Shown piece by piece: positions 45,474 through 52,320 of a stretch of 52,570 nucleotides of DNA; position 1 is the stretch's first letter, and every line of letters begins with the position of its first letter. A program made the translations under genes and the position numbers. This DNA is from an uncultured Lachnospiraceae bacterium (GTDB lineage Bacteria; Bacillota; Clostridia; Lachnospirales; Lachnospiraceae), in the NCBI GenBank assembly GCA_947363565.1, contig CANAPP010000019.1, positions 1-52,570 of the forward strand, given 5' to 3'. The notes beneath the pieces were generated by a model, which saw only the letters and a program-made list of their open reading frames with translations, had not been told where the DNA came from and made no database searches.

Positions 45474-45929
45474 TCACTTTGGACCGTCACCCTGATTTAT
45501 CAGTTTCGCAAGGTTTTCCGTAAATGTCCTTGACAGGTCAATGAGCTGCTTTTGTTCCCTGGCAGTAAACATGGACATTGCCGTGTCCTCCGCCCAAGTG
45601 ATATGACGGACAACTCTTTCACAGTAAGCCCTGCCCGCATCCGTCATCCTCACCAGTTTCTCCCGCTTGTTTTCTTTTCGTTCTTCAACCGTCACATACG
45701 CCTCCTTAAGCAGGTTCTGTATGATCAGATTGACCGTCTGCTTAGACTGAAATGTCCGGCTGCAGATACTTTTCTGTGTCATCCCTTCCTTTGCGTAAAA
45801 CAGGACGTTGACAACCAGCAGCGTCTTCATCAGCATTCCGTTGCGTTTGGCATATTCATCATATAAAGCAAACTGCTCATCCCGGAATTTGCAGTACAGA
45901 TAAGCATTTTTCCTGTCTTCCTTCGTCAT
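45474..45929 (-). CDS. MarR-family transcriptional regulator
   Basis: A 151-residue winged-HTH regulator. Seen: the recognition region QKSICSRTFQSKQTVNLIIQ, followed by the wing VTVEERKENKREKLVRMTDA and the dimer helix at both ends. It heads the operon marR-DUF1848-nitroreductase-radical SAM-mutM. A perfect palindrome just downstream of its promoter (45945-45958) is a good operator for self-repression. Ligand unknown; MarR proteins often respond to aromatic or oxidising compounds. Ribosome site GGGGTGATGGG precedes the ATG. Confidence 0.93.
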   Translation of the reverse strand: MTKEDRKNAYLYCKFRDEQFALYDEYAKRNGMLMKTLLVVNVLFYAKEGMTQKSICSRTFQSKQTVNLIIQNLLKEAYVTVEERKENKREKLVRMTDAGRAYCERVVRHITWAEDTAMSMFTAREQKQLIDLSRTFTENLAKLINQGDGPK

Positions 45930-45944
45930 CCCATCACCCCTAAG

Positions 45945-45958
45945 GTCAATTTATTGAC
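45945..45958. promoter_or_regulatory. Palindromic operator, probably for MarR
   Basis: A perfect 14-base inverted repeat GTCAATTTATTGAC. It lies 7 bases downstream of the -10 box of the marR promoter, where bound repressor would cover the transcription start. Size and symmetry fit a MarR dimer site. Confidence 0.65.
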
Positions 45959-45964
45959 TGTTAT

Positions 45965-45993
45965 ATTATAAAACTTTTCCTATGATTTGTCAA
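45965..45993 (-). promoter_or_regulatory. Consensus sigma-A promoter of the marR-mutM operon
   Basis: Minus strand: TTGACA (45993-45988), 17-base spacer, TATAAT (45970-45965). Exact consensus; such a strong promoter normally needs a repressor, in line with the adjacent palindrome. Confidence 0.85.
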
Positions 45994-46030
45994 GAAATCA
46001 TCTGCCATTCACTCTTGTATCATTTTCTCA

Positions 46031-46057
46031 CGGTTTGTGCCGTAAATACACAAACCG
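46031..46057. repeat. Inverted repeat between divergent promoters
   Basis: Perfect 9-base arms CGGTTTGTG (46031-46039) and CACAAACCG (46049-46057), 9-base loop. It lies between the marR promoter (-) and the DUF6440 promoter (+), upstream of both -35 boxes. It may be a regulator site; no T run, so it is not a terminator. Confidence 0.6.
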
Positions 46058-46077
46058 CATCCGCATAAAATTAACAC

Positions 46078-46106
46078 TTTATCCAGGGGAAAAAATAGTT
46101 TATAAT
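46078..46106 (+). promoter_or_regulatory. Probable promoter of the DUF6440 transcript
   Basis: TTTATC (46078-46083), 17-base spacer, TATAAT (46101-46106). The -10 is perfect, the -35 is weak. Transcription from about 46113 would give a leader of about 235 bases, almost all of it the structured element 46121-46308. Confidence 0.5.
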
Positions 46107-46120
46107 AAGAAACAGGCATT

Positions 46121-46308
46121 GCGAAACCCGGTTACGATACCATGTCATTGTGCAACTTATAATTCTGACACAGACACGCTCTCGCTCCAAGTTTACCGCA
46201 GCGGTACGTAGCTGTCAAAATACGGCAGCTAAGTACCGGCGGTAATCTAAGGTCTGCTTATGGAATATATAAGTTGCACAATTCGGTACCGAAAAGCCAG
46301 GGTTTTGC
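46121..46308 (+). ncRNA. Long structured 5' leader of the DUF6440 gene
   Basis: A 188-base region that can fold end to end. The outermost stem pairs GCGAAACCC (46121-46129) with GGGTTTTGC (46300-46308), with one G-U. Next inward GATACC pairs with GGTACC, and a perfect 14-base stem TTGTGCAACTTATA (46148-46161) / TATAAGTTGCACAA (46268-46281) follows. The centre holds a second hairpin, 46192-46214 with 46226-46246. It lies directly between the promoter and the DUF6440 ribosome site and could be a riboswitch-like or processed RNA, or a palindromic mobile element. It matches no riboswitch class I know. Confidence 0.55.
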
Positions 46309-46347
46309 AGCCGCCCGCCATCAGAAATCAAGAAAGGAGCATAAAAC

Positions 46348-46536
46348 ATGGCAAAAGAACGATTTGTAGAAACCTATTCACAGGGAGTGGCCAACATCCG
46401 AAAAATCATTGTAGACACAGAAACCGGAGTAAATTACTTACTGCTGTCATCAAACATGACAAGCGGCTGCGGAGTAACCGTCTTAGTAGACCAGGACGGC
46501 AAACCCATCATCACCCCCGTCAGCTCCTGCAAATAA
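46348..46536 (+). CDS. DUF6440 mini-protein
   Basis: A 62-residue protein of the small DUF6440 family found in Firmicutes. Seen: AKERFVETYSQGVANIRKII, VDTETGVNYLLL, and GVTVLVDQDGKPIIT near the end: a compact, probably all-beta fold with the phrase TETGVNYL typical of the family. No signal peptide or membrane segment. Function unknown. AGAAAGGAGCATAAAAC precedes the ATG. It is isolated on the plus strand, between a structured leader and further inverted repeats. Confidence 0.85.
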   Translation: MAKERFVETYSQGVANIRKIIVDTETGVNYLLLSSNMTSGCGVTVLVDQDGKPIITPVSSCK

Positions 46537-46543
46537 TCAAATA

Positions 46544-46607
46544 TCCCGCGGCAGCCGCCAAACACGCATACACACAACCATGCCCGTTTGGCTCACTCCC
46601 CGCGGGA
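46544..46607. repeat. Hairpin just after the DUF6440 gene
   Basis: TCCCGCGG (46544-46551) pairs with CCGCGGGA (46600-46607), and an inner pair GCCAAAC (46556-46562) / GTTTGGC (46586-46592) extends it. There is no T run, so it is not a classical terminator; it may protect the 3' end of the DUF6440 message. Confidence 0.5.
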
Positions 46608-46684
46608 ACAAACCGCCATCCCATCAATCAGATTTCGTTCCACACACTCTCTCCCATCACACAACCCTCCCCCGGCATATACAA

Positions 46685-46742
46685 TCTCGCGCCAACACTC
46701 TCTTTCGCCAACACCCTCTCGCGCCAACACTCTCTTTCGCCA
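46685..46742. repeat. Short tandem repeat, two perfect 26-base copies
   Basis: The 26-base word beginning TCTCGCGCCAACACTC occurs at 46685-46710 and again at 46717-46742 (period 32). Degenerate partial copies (TCTCGCC, CTCTCGCCAGC) follow up to 46795. The strand is very C-rich and G-poor. Only two good copies and no CRISPR-like spacers. Confidence 0.65.
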
Positions 46743-46800
46743 GCAATCTCTCGCCGCACATCTCTCTCAATACGCACGCCCCTCTCGCCAGCACACAGCT

Positions 46801-46929
46801 CCTCCGGCAGTATCATCCGGAGGAATCCCGTAAAAAAGCGCCGGTACTTAGCGAGGTTTCCCACGAGCTTAGTACCGCTGCGCTTTTTTCAGAGCGAAAG
46901 CGAGGTGACGAGGATGATACTGCCGGAGG
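46801..46929. repeat. 129-base nested inverted repeat, related to the leader core
   Basis: Perfect 18-base outer arms CCTCCGGCAGTATCATCC (46801-46818) and its complement (46912-46929). Inside, 46832-46852 pairs with 46867-46889 (A6 ... T6 ends), so it can also act as a terminator for the convergent DUF6440 (+) and MATE (-) genes. Read on the minus strand, its core GCAGCGGTAC..AAGCT ... CTAAGTACCGGCG matches the central hairpin of the leader element at 46192-46246. The two copies flank the DUF6440 gene in inverted orientation. Confidence 0.75.
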
Positions 46930-46982
46930 GGCGTCCTGGTGAGAAACGTCCTGCGTCCCGACGAGAGATGCCCGCACCCCTT

Positions 46983-48368
46983 TTACATCTCCCGCGTCAC
47001 ATCCCTAAGCCACTTATATTTCCGATACCTCCACCAGCAAATCGGCATCTTAATTATCTCATCGCTCATCAATATCACATACACCACCGGCACGCTTGCA
47101 TGGAAATAAAACGCCGCCGCAGCGCCCAGCAGGATGGAGCACCCCCACATGGTAGATACATCCATCACAAGCCCGAACCGCGTATCGCCGCCGGAGCGGA
47201 AGATTCCGCACACCATCGTCGTATTGAACGCCTGCCCCACCACAAAATAGGACATGACAAAAAACATGAACCCCAAGTATCTCCTGGACACCGCCGACAG
47301 CGTAAGCACGCTGCTCACCAGCGGCCCTAAAAGCAGGATAAGCACCCCGCCCATGATGCCGAGCACCAGCGAAAGAACCGTAAATTTCCGCGCATAAGCC
47401 CTGGCATACTCAAGTTTCCCCTCGCCCAGCGTCTTGCCGAGCCAGATTGCCGTAGCTCCGGAAATGCCGAACACCACCACCTGGGCAAGCTGCCTCGCCA
47501 CCTGCGCCACCGAGTTAGCCGCTACCGCCTCGCTCCCCAGATGCCCGATGATTGCCGTATTTGCGGAAGTCCCAAGCCCCCACATCAATTCATTTATCAC
47601 CACCGGCATCGCGTAGCGGATATAATCCGACAAAAGCAGCGGGTCAATGTGGAGCAGGTTCCTCATGCGGATTTTCACAATCTTATTCTGATACCTGGCA
47701 TACAAAAGCACCATCGCCGTCTCCGTGACGCGGGCGCACAGCGTTCCGATGGCAGCCCCCGCAATCTCAAGCCTGGGCGCCCCGAAAAGCCCGAAGATCA
47801 GCACCGCATTGATAACGATATTCACAAGGAGCGACACAAAATAAACCACCGTCGCCACCACAACCCGCTCAATGCTCCGCATGATATTTAAGTAAACCTG
47901 GGTCACCGCCATAAACACGTAAGAAAGCCCCACGATTCGCAGATACTTTGCGCCCTCAAAGATTACCTCCCCGTCCGAGGTAAAGATGCCTACAAGCTGC
48001 TCCGGCATAAGAAGAGCCAGCACCGTGAACGCCGCCGCGATGACGATGCCGCCGCTAAGCCCCATCCCCAGTATTTTTTCGATGGTCGCCGTATCCCGCT
48101 TGCCCCAGTACTGGGCAGTCAGCACCGTAGCCCCCGCCGTGATGCCGAAAAACACAAGCATCATGATAAACTGTATCTGCCCCGCTAAGGAAGAGCCTGA
48201 CAGCACCTTCTCCCCCACTCTCCCCAGCATAAATACATCCGTCGCCGTAACCCCCACATTGATGAGGTTCTGGATTGCCATAGGAAAGACGAGGGCAAAT
48301 ACGCTCCGGTAAAACCCTTTCCAGTTAATATTCAGATCATTCGTGGTTTGCCGCTTTATATATCTCAT
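46983..48368 (-). CDS. MATE-family efflux transporter
   Basis: A 461-residue multidrug and toxin extrusion-type antiporter with twelve predicted membrane segments. Seen: ATDVFMLGRVGEKVLSGSSL in the first half, the repeated half starting near residue 230, and GVTATDVFM/GLGTSANTAIIGHLGSEA, the pair of family motifs. It uses sodium or proton gradients; the substrate is unknown. The start ATG (48368) lies inside the alcohol dehydrogenase gene (32-base overlap) after GCAGGAAATGT. It converges with the structured region to its left. Confidence 0.92.
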   Translation of the reverse strand: MRYIKRQTTNDLNINWKGFYRSVFALVFPMAIQNLINVGVTATDVFMLGRVGEKVLSGSSLAGQIQFIMMLVFFGITAGATVLTAQYWGKRDTATIEKILGMGLSGGIVIAAAFTVLALLMPEQLVGIFTSDGEVIFEGAKYLRIVGLSYVFMAVTQVYLNIMRSIERVVVATVVYFVSLLVNIVINAVLIFGLFGAPRLEIAGAAIGTLCARVTETAMVLLYARYQNKIVKIRMRNLLHIDPLLLSDYIRYAMPVVINELMWGLGTSANTAIIGHLGSEAVAANSVAQVARQLAQVVVFGISGATAIWLGKTLGEGKLEYARAYARKFTVLSLVLGIMGGVLILLLGPLVSSVLTLSAVSRRYLGFMFFVMSYFVVGQAFNTTMVCGIFRSGGDTRFGLVMDVSTMWGCSILLGAAAAFYFHASVPVVYVILMSDEIIKMPICWWRYRKYKWLRDVTREM

Positions 48369-49521
48369 ACATTTCCTGCGCGCCCAGCTTTTTAAAGCAG
48401 CCAAGTTTCACCGTATCGCCCTTCGTCGCGCTGTCCGCCATCTTCCTTAAAGCATCGTCGGAAAGCACGCCGATCTTCATCTCCCCGATACAAGTCGGCA
48501 TATGTAAGAAACGGAAAAACTCCTCCGTCGCCTCTATCGCTAAGACCGCAGTCTCCTCCTCTCCTTTATCCTCAATCTTCCACACGTTCCTTCCGAAACG
48601 CGCAAATCTCGCCGCGTCAAGCTTATACACATATCTCGCCCAGCTCCCCCATACCGCGGAAAGGGTCGCCCCGTGAGCCTCGTCAAACATGCCGCCAATC
48701 TCATGCCCCAGCTTGTGGCAGGCAAAATCCTTCGGGCGGCCAAGCCCCGTAAGATTATTGTGGGACAGGCTCCCGCACCACATAATCTCACTCATGGCAT
48801 CGTAATCTTCCTGGTTCTCATAGGCAATCTTTCCGTTCTTGATAACGGTACGCATCAATCCCTCCGCTATCTCGTCCGTGAGCTGATTTCCCGAGACAGG
48901 CGTAAAATACCGCTCCAGCGTATGCATCAGGATATCCACGATGCCGCAGGAAAGCTGGTATTTTGGCAGTGTATAGGTAAGCTCCGGGTTCATCAGCGCA
49001 AATTTCGGGCGAACGATGTCCGAGTTAAAGCCCGCTTTCTTCCCCGTCTCCGCGTTGGTCAGCACCGCAGAATCACTCATCTCGCTGCCCGCCGCAGATA
49101 TGGTCAGCACCGCGCCCACAGGTTTCGCCTCCGTTACAGATGCCTTTCCCATCCACACATCCCAGATGTCCGTCTCCGGGTTCGCCGCGCCCACGGCAAC
49201 CGCTTTCGCCGTATCAATGACGCTGCCGCCGCCAACGGCCAGGATAAGCTCCGCCTGAAAATCAATGGCCCTCTTAACGCCCTCCCTTGCCAGGGAAAGG
49301 CGCGGGTTCGGCTGTACGCCCGAAAGCTCCTGAAACACAATCCCTTCCCCGTCAAGAGACGCCTTGATCCTGCCAAGCAGCCCGCTCCTTACCACACTGC
49401 CGCCGCCGTATACAAGCAACACCCGGGAAAACCCGAATTCCTTCGCAAGCTTACCCGCCTCTTTTTCAGCGTCCTTGCCAAACACGATTTTCGTCGGCAT
49501 GTATTGTACAAATTTCTGCAT
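48337..49521 (-). CDS. Iron-containing alcohol dehydrogenase (BdhA/YqhD-like)
   Basis: A 394-residue group III dehydrogenase that interconverts alcohols and aldehydes with NAD(P)H. Seen: YGGGSVVRSG and GGGSVIDTAKA (cofactor), and the iron ligands in DILMHTLERYF, HKLGHEIGG and HGATLSAVW. The ATG at 49521 (MQKFVQYMPTKIVFGKDAE) follows GGAGGGAAATAT; the frame runs open further upstream to 49674 but without a site. Co-transcribed with the overlapping MATE gene. Physiological substrate unknown. Confidence 0.94.
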   Translation of the reverse strand: MQKFVQYMPTKIVFGKDAEKEAGKLAKEFGFSRVLLVYGGGSVVRSGLLGRIKASLDGEGIVFQELSGVQPNPRLSLAREGVKRAIDFQAELILAVGGGSVIDTAKAVAVGAANPETDIWDVWMGKASVTEAKPVGAVLTISAAGSEMSDSAVLTNAETGKKAGFNSDIVRPKFALMNPELTYTLPKYQLSCGIVDILMHTLERYFTPVSGNQLTDEIAEGLMRTVIKNGKIAYENQEDYDAMSEIMWCGSLSHNNLTGLGRPKDFACHKLGHEIGGMFDEAHGATLSAVWGSWARYVYKLDAARFARFGRNVWKIEDKGEEETAVLAIEATEEFFRFLHMPTCIGEMKIGVLSDDALRKMADSATKGDTVKLGCFKKLGAQEMYEIYKAANHE

Positions 49522-49631
49522 ATATTTCCCTCCATTCTTAAAAACAGTTCCGTTCGTTTCCGCGGAACTTTTATACAGTCTGATTCTGATTGTATCACAA
49601 AAAAACTCCCGCGAGTAGAGGGAATTTAAAA

Positions 49632-49657
49632 AAGCCTCCATTGTTTTTCTGAGGCTT
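49632..49657 (-). terminator. Rho-independent terminator downstream of the PLP-enzyme operon
   Basis: AAGCCTC (49632-49638) and GAGGCTT (49651-49657) form a 7-base stem; on the minus strand a TTTTTT run follows. It lies 290 bases after the stop of 49946-51103, beyond the large inverted repeat, and before the alcohol dehydrogenase. Confidence 0.7.
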
Positions 49658-49707
49658 AATGAAAGAGATTTCAATTGGCTAGATTGGGGGAGTGATGTTC
49701 CCAGGAC

Positions 49708-49887
49708 GGCGGTTCGGAGATTCCCTTCCTCTAAGCAGACTGGGCAACGCTCCGGCGAACTAACCCCTTACGGAGACTAAGAAATTCAGGAAAGCCTTCA
49801 TTTCTAAGTCTCCGTAGAGGGTGGATTTCGCCTTCGCTAAAAGCGCCCTGAAAGGCCTGCTTAGAGGAAGGGAATCTCCGAACCGCC
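49708..49887. repeat. 180-base nested inverted repeat
   Basis: Outer arms of 31 bases match perfectly (49708-49738 and 49857-49887, beginning GGCGGTTCGGAGATTCCC). Inside, 49769-49785 pairs with 49800-49816 (16 of 17) with a 14-base loop. The 400-base gap between the alcohol dehydrogenase and the PLP enzyme holds only this element and the terminator at 49632. The open frames in it are by-products of the palindrome. It resembles a miniature inverted-repeat transposable element or a large structured RNA. Confidence 0.8.
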
Positions 49888-49945
49888 TGTTTACTGGAAA
49901 TGGCGCTCCAGCCGCATATCCAAAGATTTTCCTGCAGAAAAGCAT

Positions 49946-51103
49946 TTAGGAGAACTGCCTTTCAAGATTCTTGAGGGAAAATTCCACATTTTTCCTTGGA
50001 CACGCAAGGTTGAAACGGACGAATCCTTTTCCTGCCTGTCCGAAAAATTCACCGTCATTTACAAGGACATGACAGTTTTCGCTGAGATATTCTTTGATAT
50101 CTCCCTGCCCAATCTCTGTTTCAGAAAAGTCCACCCACACGAGGTATGTTCCCTCGGGTTTTCGCACCTTTAGCGCCGGGATGTGTTCATGGATGTAATT
50201 CACAAAGTAATCCAGGTTGTCCTCCACATAGGCGTTCATCTGCGCCAGCCATTCTGCCGACTCCTCGTAGGCCCCAATCAGCGCCTCCTCTGCAAAGGCA
50301 TTGCACTCGCTTACATGATGTACGGCAAGGAATTTTTTAAAACACTCCCGAATCGTTTCGTCCTCGATGATGCAGTTGGCAACGTGGACGCTTGCCAGGT
50401 TAAAGGGCTTAGAAGGCGACGTGCAGGTAATGCACTTTACGCCCATCTTACGGCAGATAGGCGCAATCATCTGATGCCTGTGTCCCCTTGTCACGATATC
50501 ACTGTGGATGTCATCGGAAATAATGGCAATCTTATGCTGCGCGCAGATGGAGACGAGCCGCTTTAGCTCCTCTTCCTTCCACACCCTCCCCGACGGGTTG
50601 TGGGGATTGCAGATAAGCATCGCCTTCGTCCTGTCTGTTATCTTTTTCTCCAAGTCCTCAAAGTCCATCGTATAATAACCGTCCTCATTTTTAAGCTCAC
50701 TCTCCTTAAGGATGCGCCCGCTGTCACGGATTACCTTAAAAAACGGCCCGTACACCGGAGTCTGGATGATGACCTCATCTCCCTCCTCCGTCACCGCCTG
50801 TAGACCCGCAAACAGCCCTAACACCACATTGGGAACATAACAGATCCAGTCCTTCTCTATCGGATAATCGTGCCGCTCCTTCATAAAATGAATCACCGCG
50901 TCATAATAATGCTCCGATAAAAACTGATACCCGAACGCACCCTTCCTGGCAGCGCGCACAAGCCGCTTCGTGATGGCAGGAGCCACCTCAAAGTCCATGT
51001 CCGCAACCCACATAGGCACAACGCCATCCTTCACAAAAGGCGCGTCCCACTTGTCACAATTCGTATTTCTTCTTTCAATTCCCTGTTCAAAACGATTCAT
51101 CAT
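49946..51103 (-). CDS. MalY/PatB-type PLP-dependent C-S lyase or aminotransferase
   Basis: A 385-residue fold-type I PLP enzyme of the MalY/PatB group, usually with cystathionine beta-lyase activity. Seen: PMWVADMDFEVAPAI near the N-terminus, ICNPHNPSGRVWKEEEL, SDDIHSDIV, the PLP lysine in TSPSKPFNLASVHVAN, and the C-terminal Arg in VRFNLACPR. Start: ATG 51103 or 51100, both after AAAGGATGG. It follows the ABC-GNAT fusion by 12 bases, so an amino-acid uptake and sulfur amino-acid role is suggested. It is not a HisC and does not complete the his operon. Confidence 0.92.
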   Translation of the reverse strand: MMNRFEQGIERRNTNCDKWDAPFVKDGVVPMWVADMDFEVAPAITKRLVRAARKGAFGYQFLSEHYYDAVIHFMKERHDYPIEKDWICYVPNVVLGLFAGLQAVTEEGDEVIIQTPVYGPFFKVIRDSGRILKESELKNEDGYYTMDFEDLEKKITDRTKAMLICNPHNPSGRVWKEEELKRLVSICAQHKIAIISDDIHSDIVTRGHRHQMIAPICRKMGVKCITCTSPSKPFNLASVHVANCIIEDETIRECFKKFLAVHHVSECNAFAEEALIGAYEESAEWLAQMNAYVEDNLDYFVNYIHEHIPALKVRKPEGTYLVWVDFSETEIGQGDIKEYLSENCHVLVNDGEFFGQAGKGFVRFNLACPRKNVEFSLKNLERQFS

Positions 51104-51115
51104 CTCAACCATCCT

Positions 51116-52303
51116 TTATAACTCCAGCCGCATAATCTCCGAGTCGCACCCATTATGGAACTGCGGGCAGGACGCACAGTCCGAGATCGGCGGCGCATCC
51201 TCCCGCGGAATCACCGCGAACCCCAGCTTTTTGTAAAAGCCCGGCACCTTCGCCGTAAGCAGGAGCCGCTTGGCATCCCACGCCTTTGCCTCCTCGATCA
51301 TATACTCCACAAGTTTCCTCCCAAGTCCCTTTCCCTGATACGCCTTCTCAACAGCCACCGAGCGGATCAAGAACTCTCCGTATGCCTTAGCAAGAGAGCC
51401 TCCGCCGATACGCTTTCCGCTTTTCTTATCAATCAGCTCAAAGCAGACCAAAAGCCCCTCCGGGTCCGGGTCGTCCGGCTTGAATTCAAGCCCCGCCTCG
51501 ATAAACATGGGCAGCATGTCCTTAAAGTTCATGGATTTTTTTATCTCCACCAAATCCTCATCCGCCGCGTCCTTCCCGGAAAGCTTAAGAAACTCCCTCG
51601 TCCTCTCCTGTCTCGGATGCTCAAGGACCTCCTTTGCAGGCCCTTCCTCAACAATTTTTCCACCGTCCATAAACACCACCCTGTCAGCCACCTCCTTTGC
51701 AAACTGCATCTCGTGGGTCACGATAAGCATCGTAAAATGCGCCCTGGCAAGCTTTCGAATCACTTCCAGCACCTCCTGCACCCACTCCGGGTCAAGGGCA
51801 GATGTAGGCTCGTCAAAAAGCAGCACATTCGGCTCCGTCGCCATAGAGCGGGCAATCGCCACCCGCTGCTGCTGCCCGCCGGAAAGGGTGATGGGGAACT
51901 GCCCCATCTTCTCCTTCATGCCCACCTTTTCCAGATAGCTGACCGCCGTCCTTTCCGCCTCTTCCTTTTTCATCTTCTTTGCCGTGATCAGCGGCTCCAT
52001 CACATTATGGAGCACATCCTTGTGGGAAAAGAGATTGTAATTCTGAAAGATCATGGCAGAATGTTTCCGCAGCTCATGGATTTCCTTCTTGGATGCCTTC
52101 CCTGCCGTAACCGTGATATCCCCTATAGTGATGGAGCCCGTATCCGGCGTCTCCAGGTAATTCATGCACCGAAGGAGCGTAGATTTCCCTGTGCCGGAAG
52201 AACCGATGACCGCCACCACTTCACCTTTCTTTATCTCAAGGTCAATGCCCTTGAGCACCTCAAGGCTCCCGAAAGTTTTATGTAAATTCTGTATCTTTAT
52301 CAT
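51116..52303 (-). CDS. Amino-acid ABC ATPase fused to a GNAT acetyltransferase
   Basis: A 395-residue fusion. Residues 1-242 are a GlnQ/HisP-type ATPase of polar amino-acid importers: Walker A GSSGTGKS (34-41), signature LSGGQ (140-144), Walker B VLLFDEP (160-166), and a tail [15 protein letters not shown]. Residues about 250-395 are a GNAT N-acetyltransferase: [20 protein letters not shown] with the acetyl-CoA loop QGKGLG (323-328), then FYKKLGF (356-362). A terminal Cys cluster follows (Cys376, Cys379, Cys386). The reading frame is continuous. The permease gene precedes it by 17 bases. The GNAT part could modify the imported amino acid; that is inference. Confidence 0.93.
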   Translation of the reverse strand: MIKIQNLHKTFGSLEVLKGIDLEIKKGEVVAVIGSSGTGKSTLLRCMNYLETPDTGSITIGDITVTAGKASKKEIHELRKHSAMIFQNYNLFSHKDVLHNVMEPLITAKKMKKEEAERTAVSYLEKVGMKEKMGQFPITLSGGQQQRVAIARSMATEPNVLLFDEPTSALDPEWVQEVLEVIRKLARAHFTMLIVTHEMQFAKEVADRVVFMDGGKIVEEGPAKEVLEHPRQERTREFLKLSGKDAADEDLVEIKKSMNFKDMLPMFIEAGLEFKPDDPDPEGLLVCFELIDKKSGKRIGGGSLAKAYGEFLIRSVAVEKAYQGKGLGRKLVEYMIEEAKAWDAKRLLLTAKVPGFYKKLGFAVIPREDAPPISDCASCPQFHNGCDSEIMRLEL

Positions 52304-52320
52304 CTGTCCGCCCCTTTGCC

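Noticed and set aside
46685-46795. CRISPR array
   Set aside because: Only two good repeat copies, six-base intervals instead of spacers, and no cas genes in the window.
46260-47330. 356-codon plus-strand open frame across the DUF6440 region
   Set aside because: It covers the DUF6440 gene, the repeats and the antisense of the MATE gene; composition is His/Pro/Arg-rich with no domain.
49760-49945. 61-codon open frame on the minus strand
   Set aside because: It is read through the palindrome at 49708-49887, has no ribosome site and no recognisable sequence.
49946-51103. HisC histidinol-phosphate aminotransferase to complete the his operon
   Set aside because: Motifs fit the MalY/PatB group (PMWVADMDFEV, SPSKPFNLA), and the gene lies 35 kb from the his genes.
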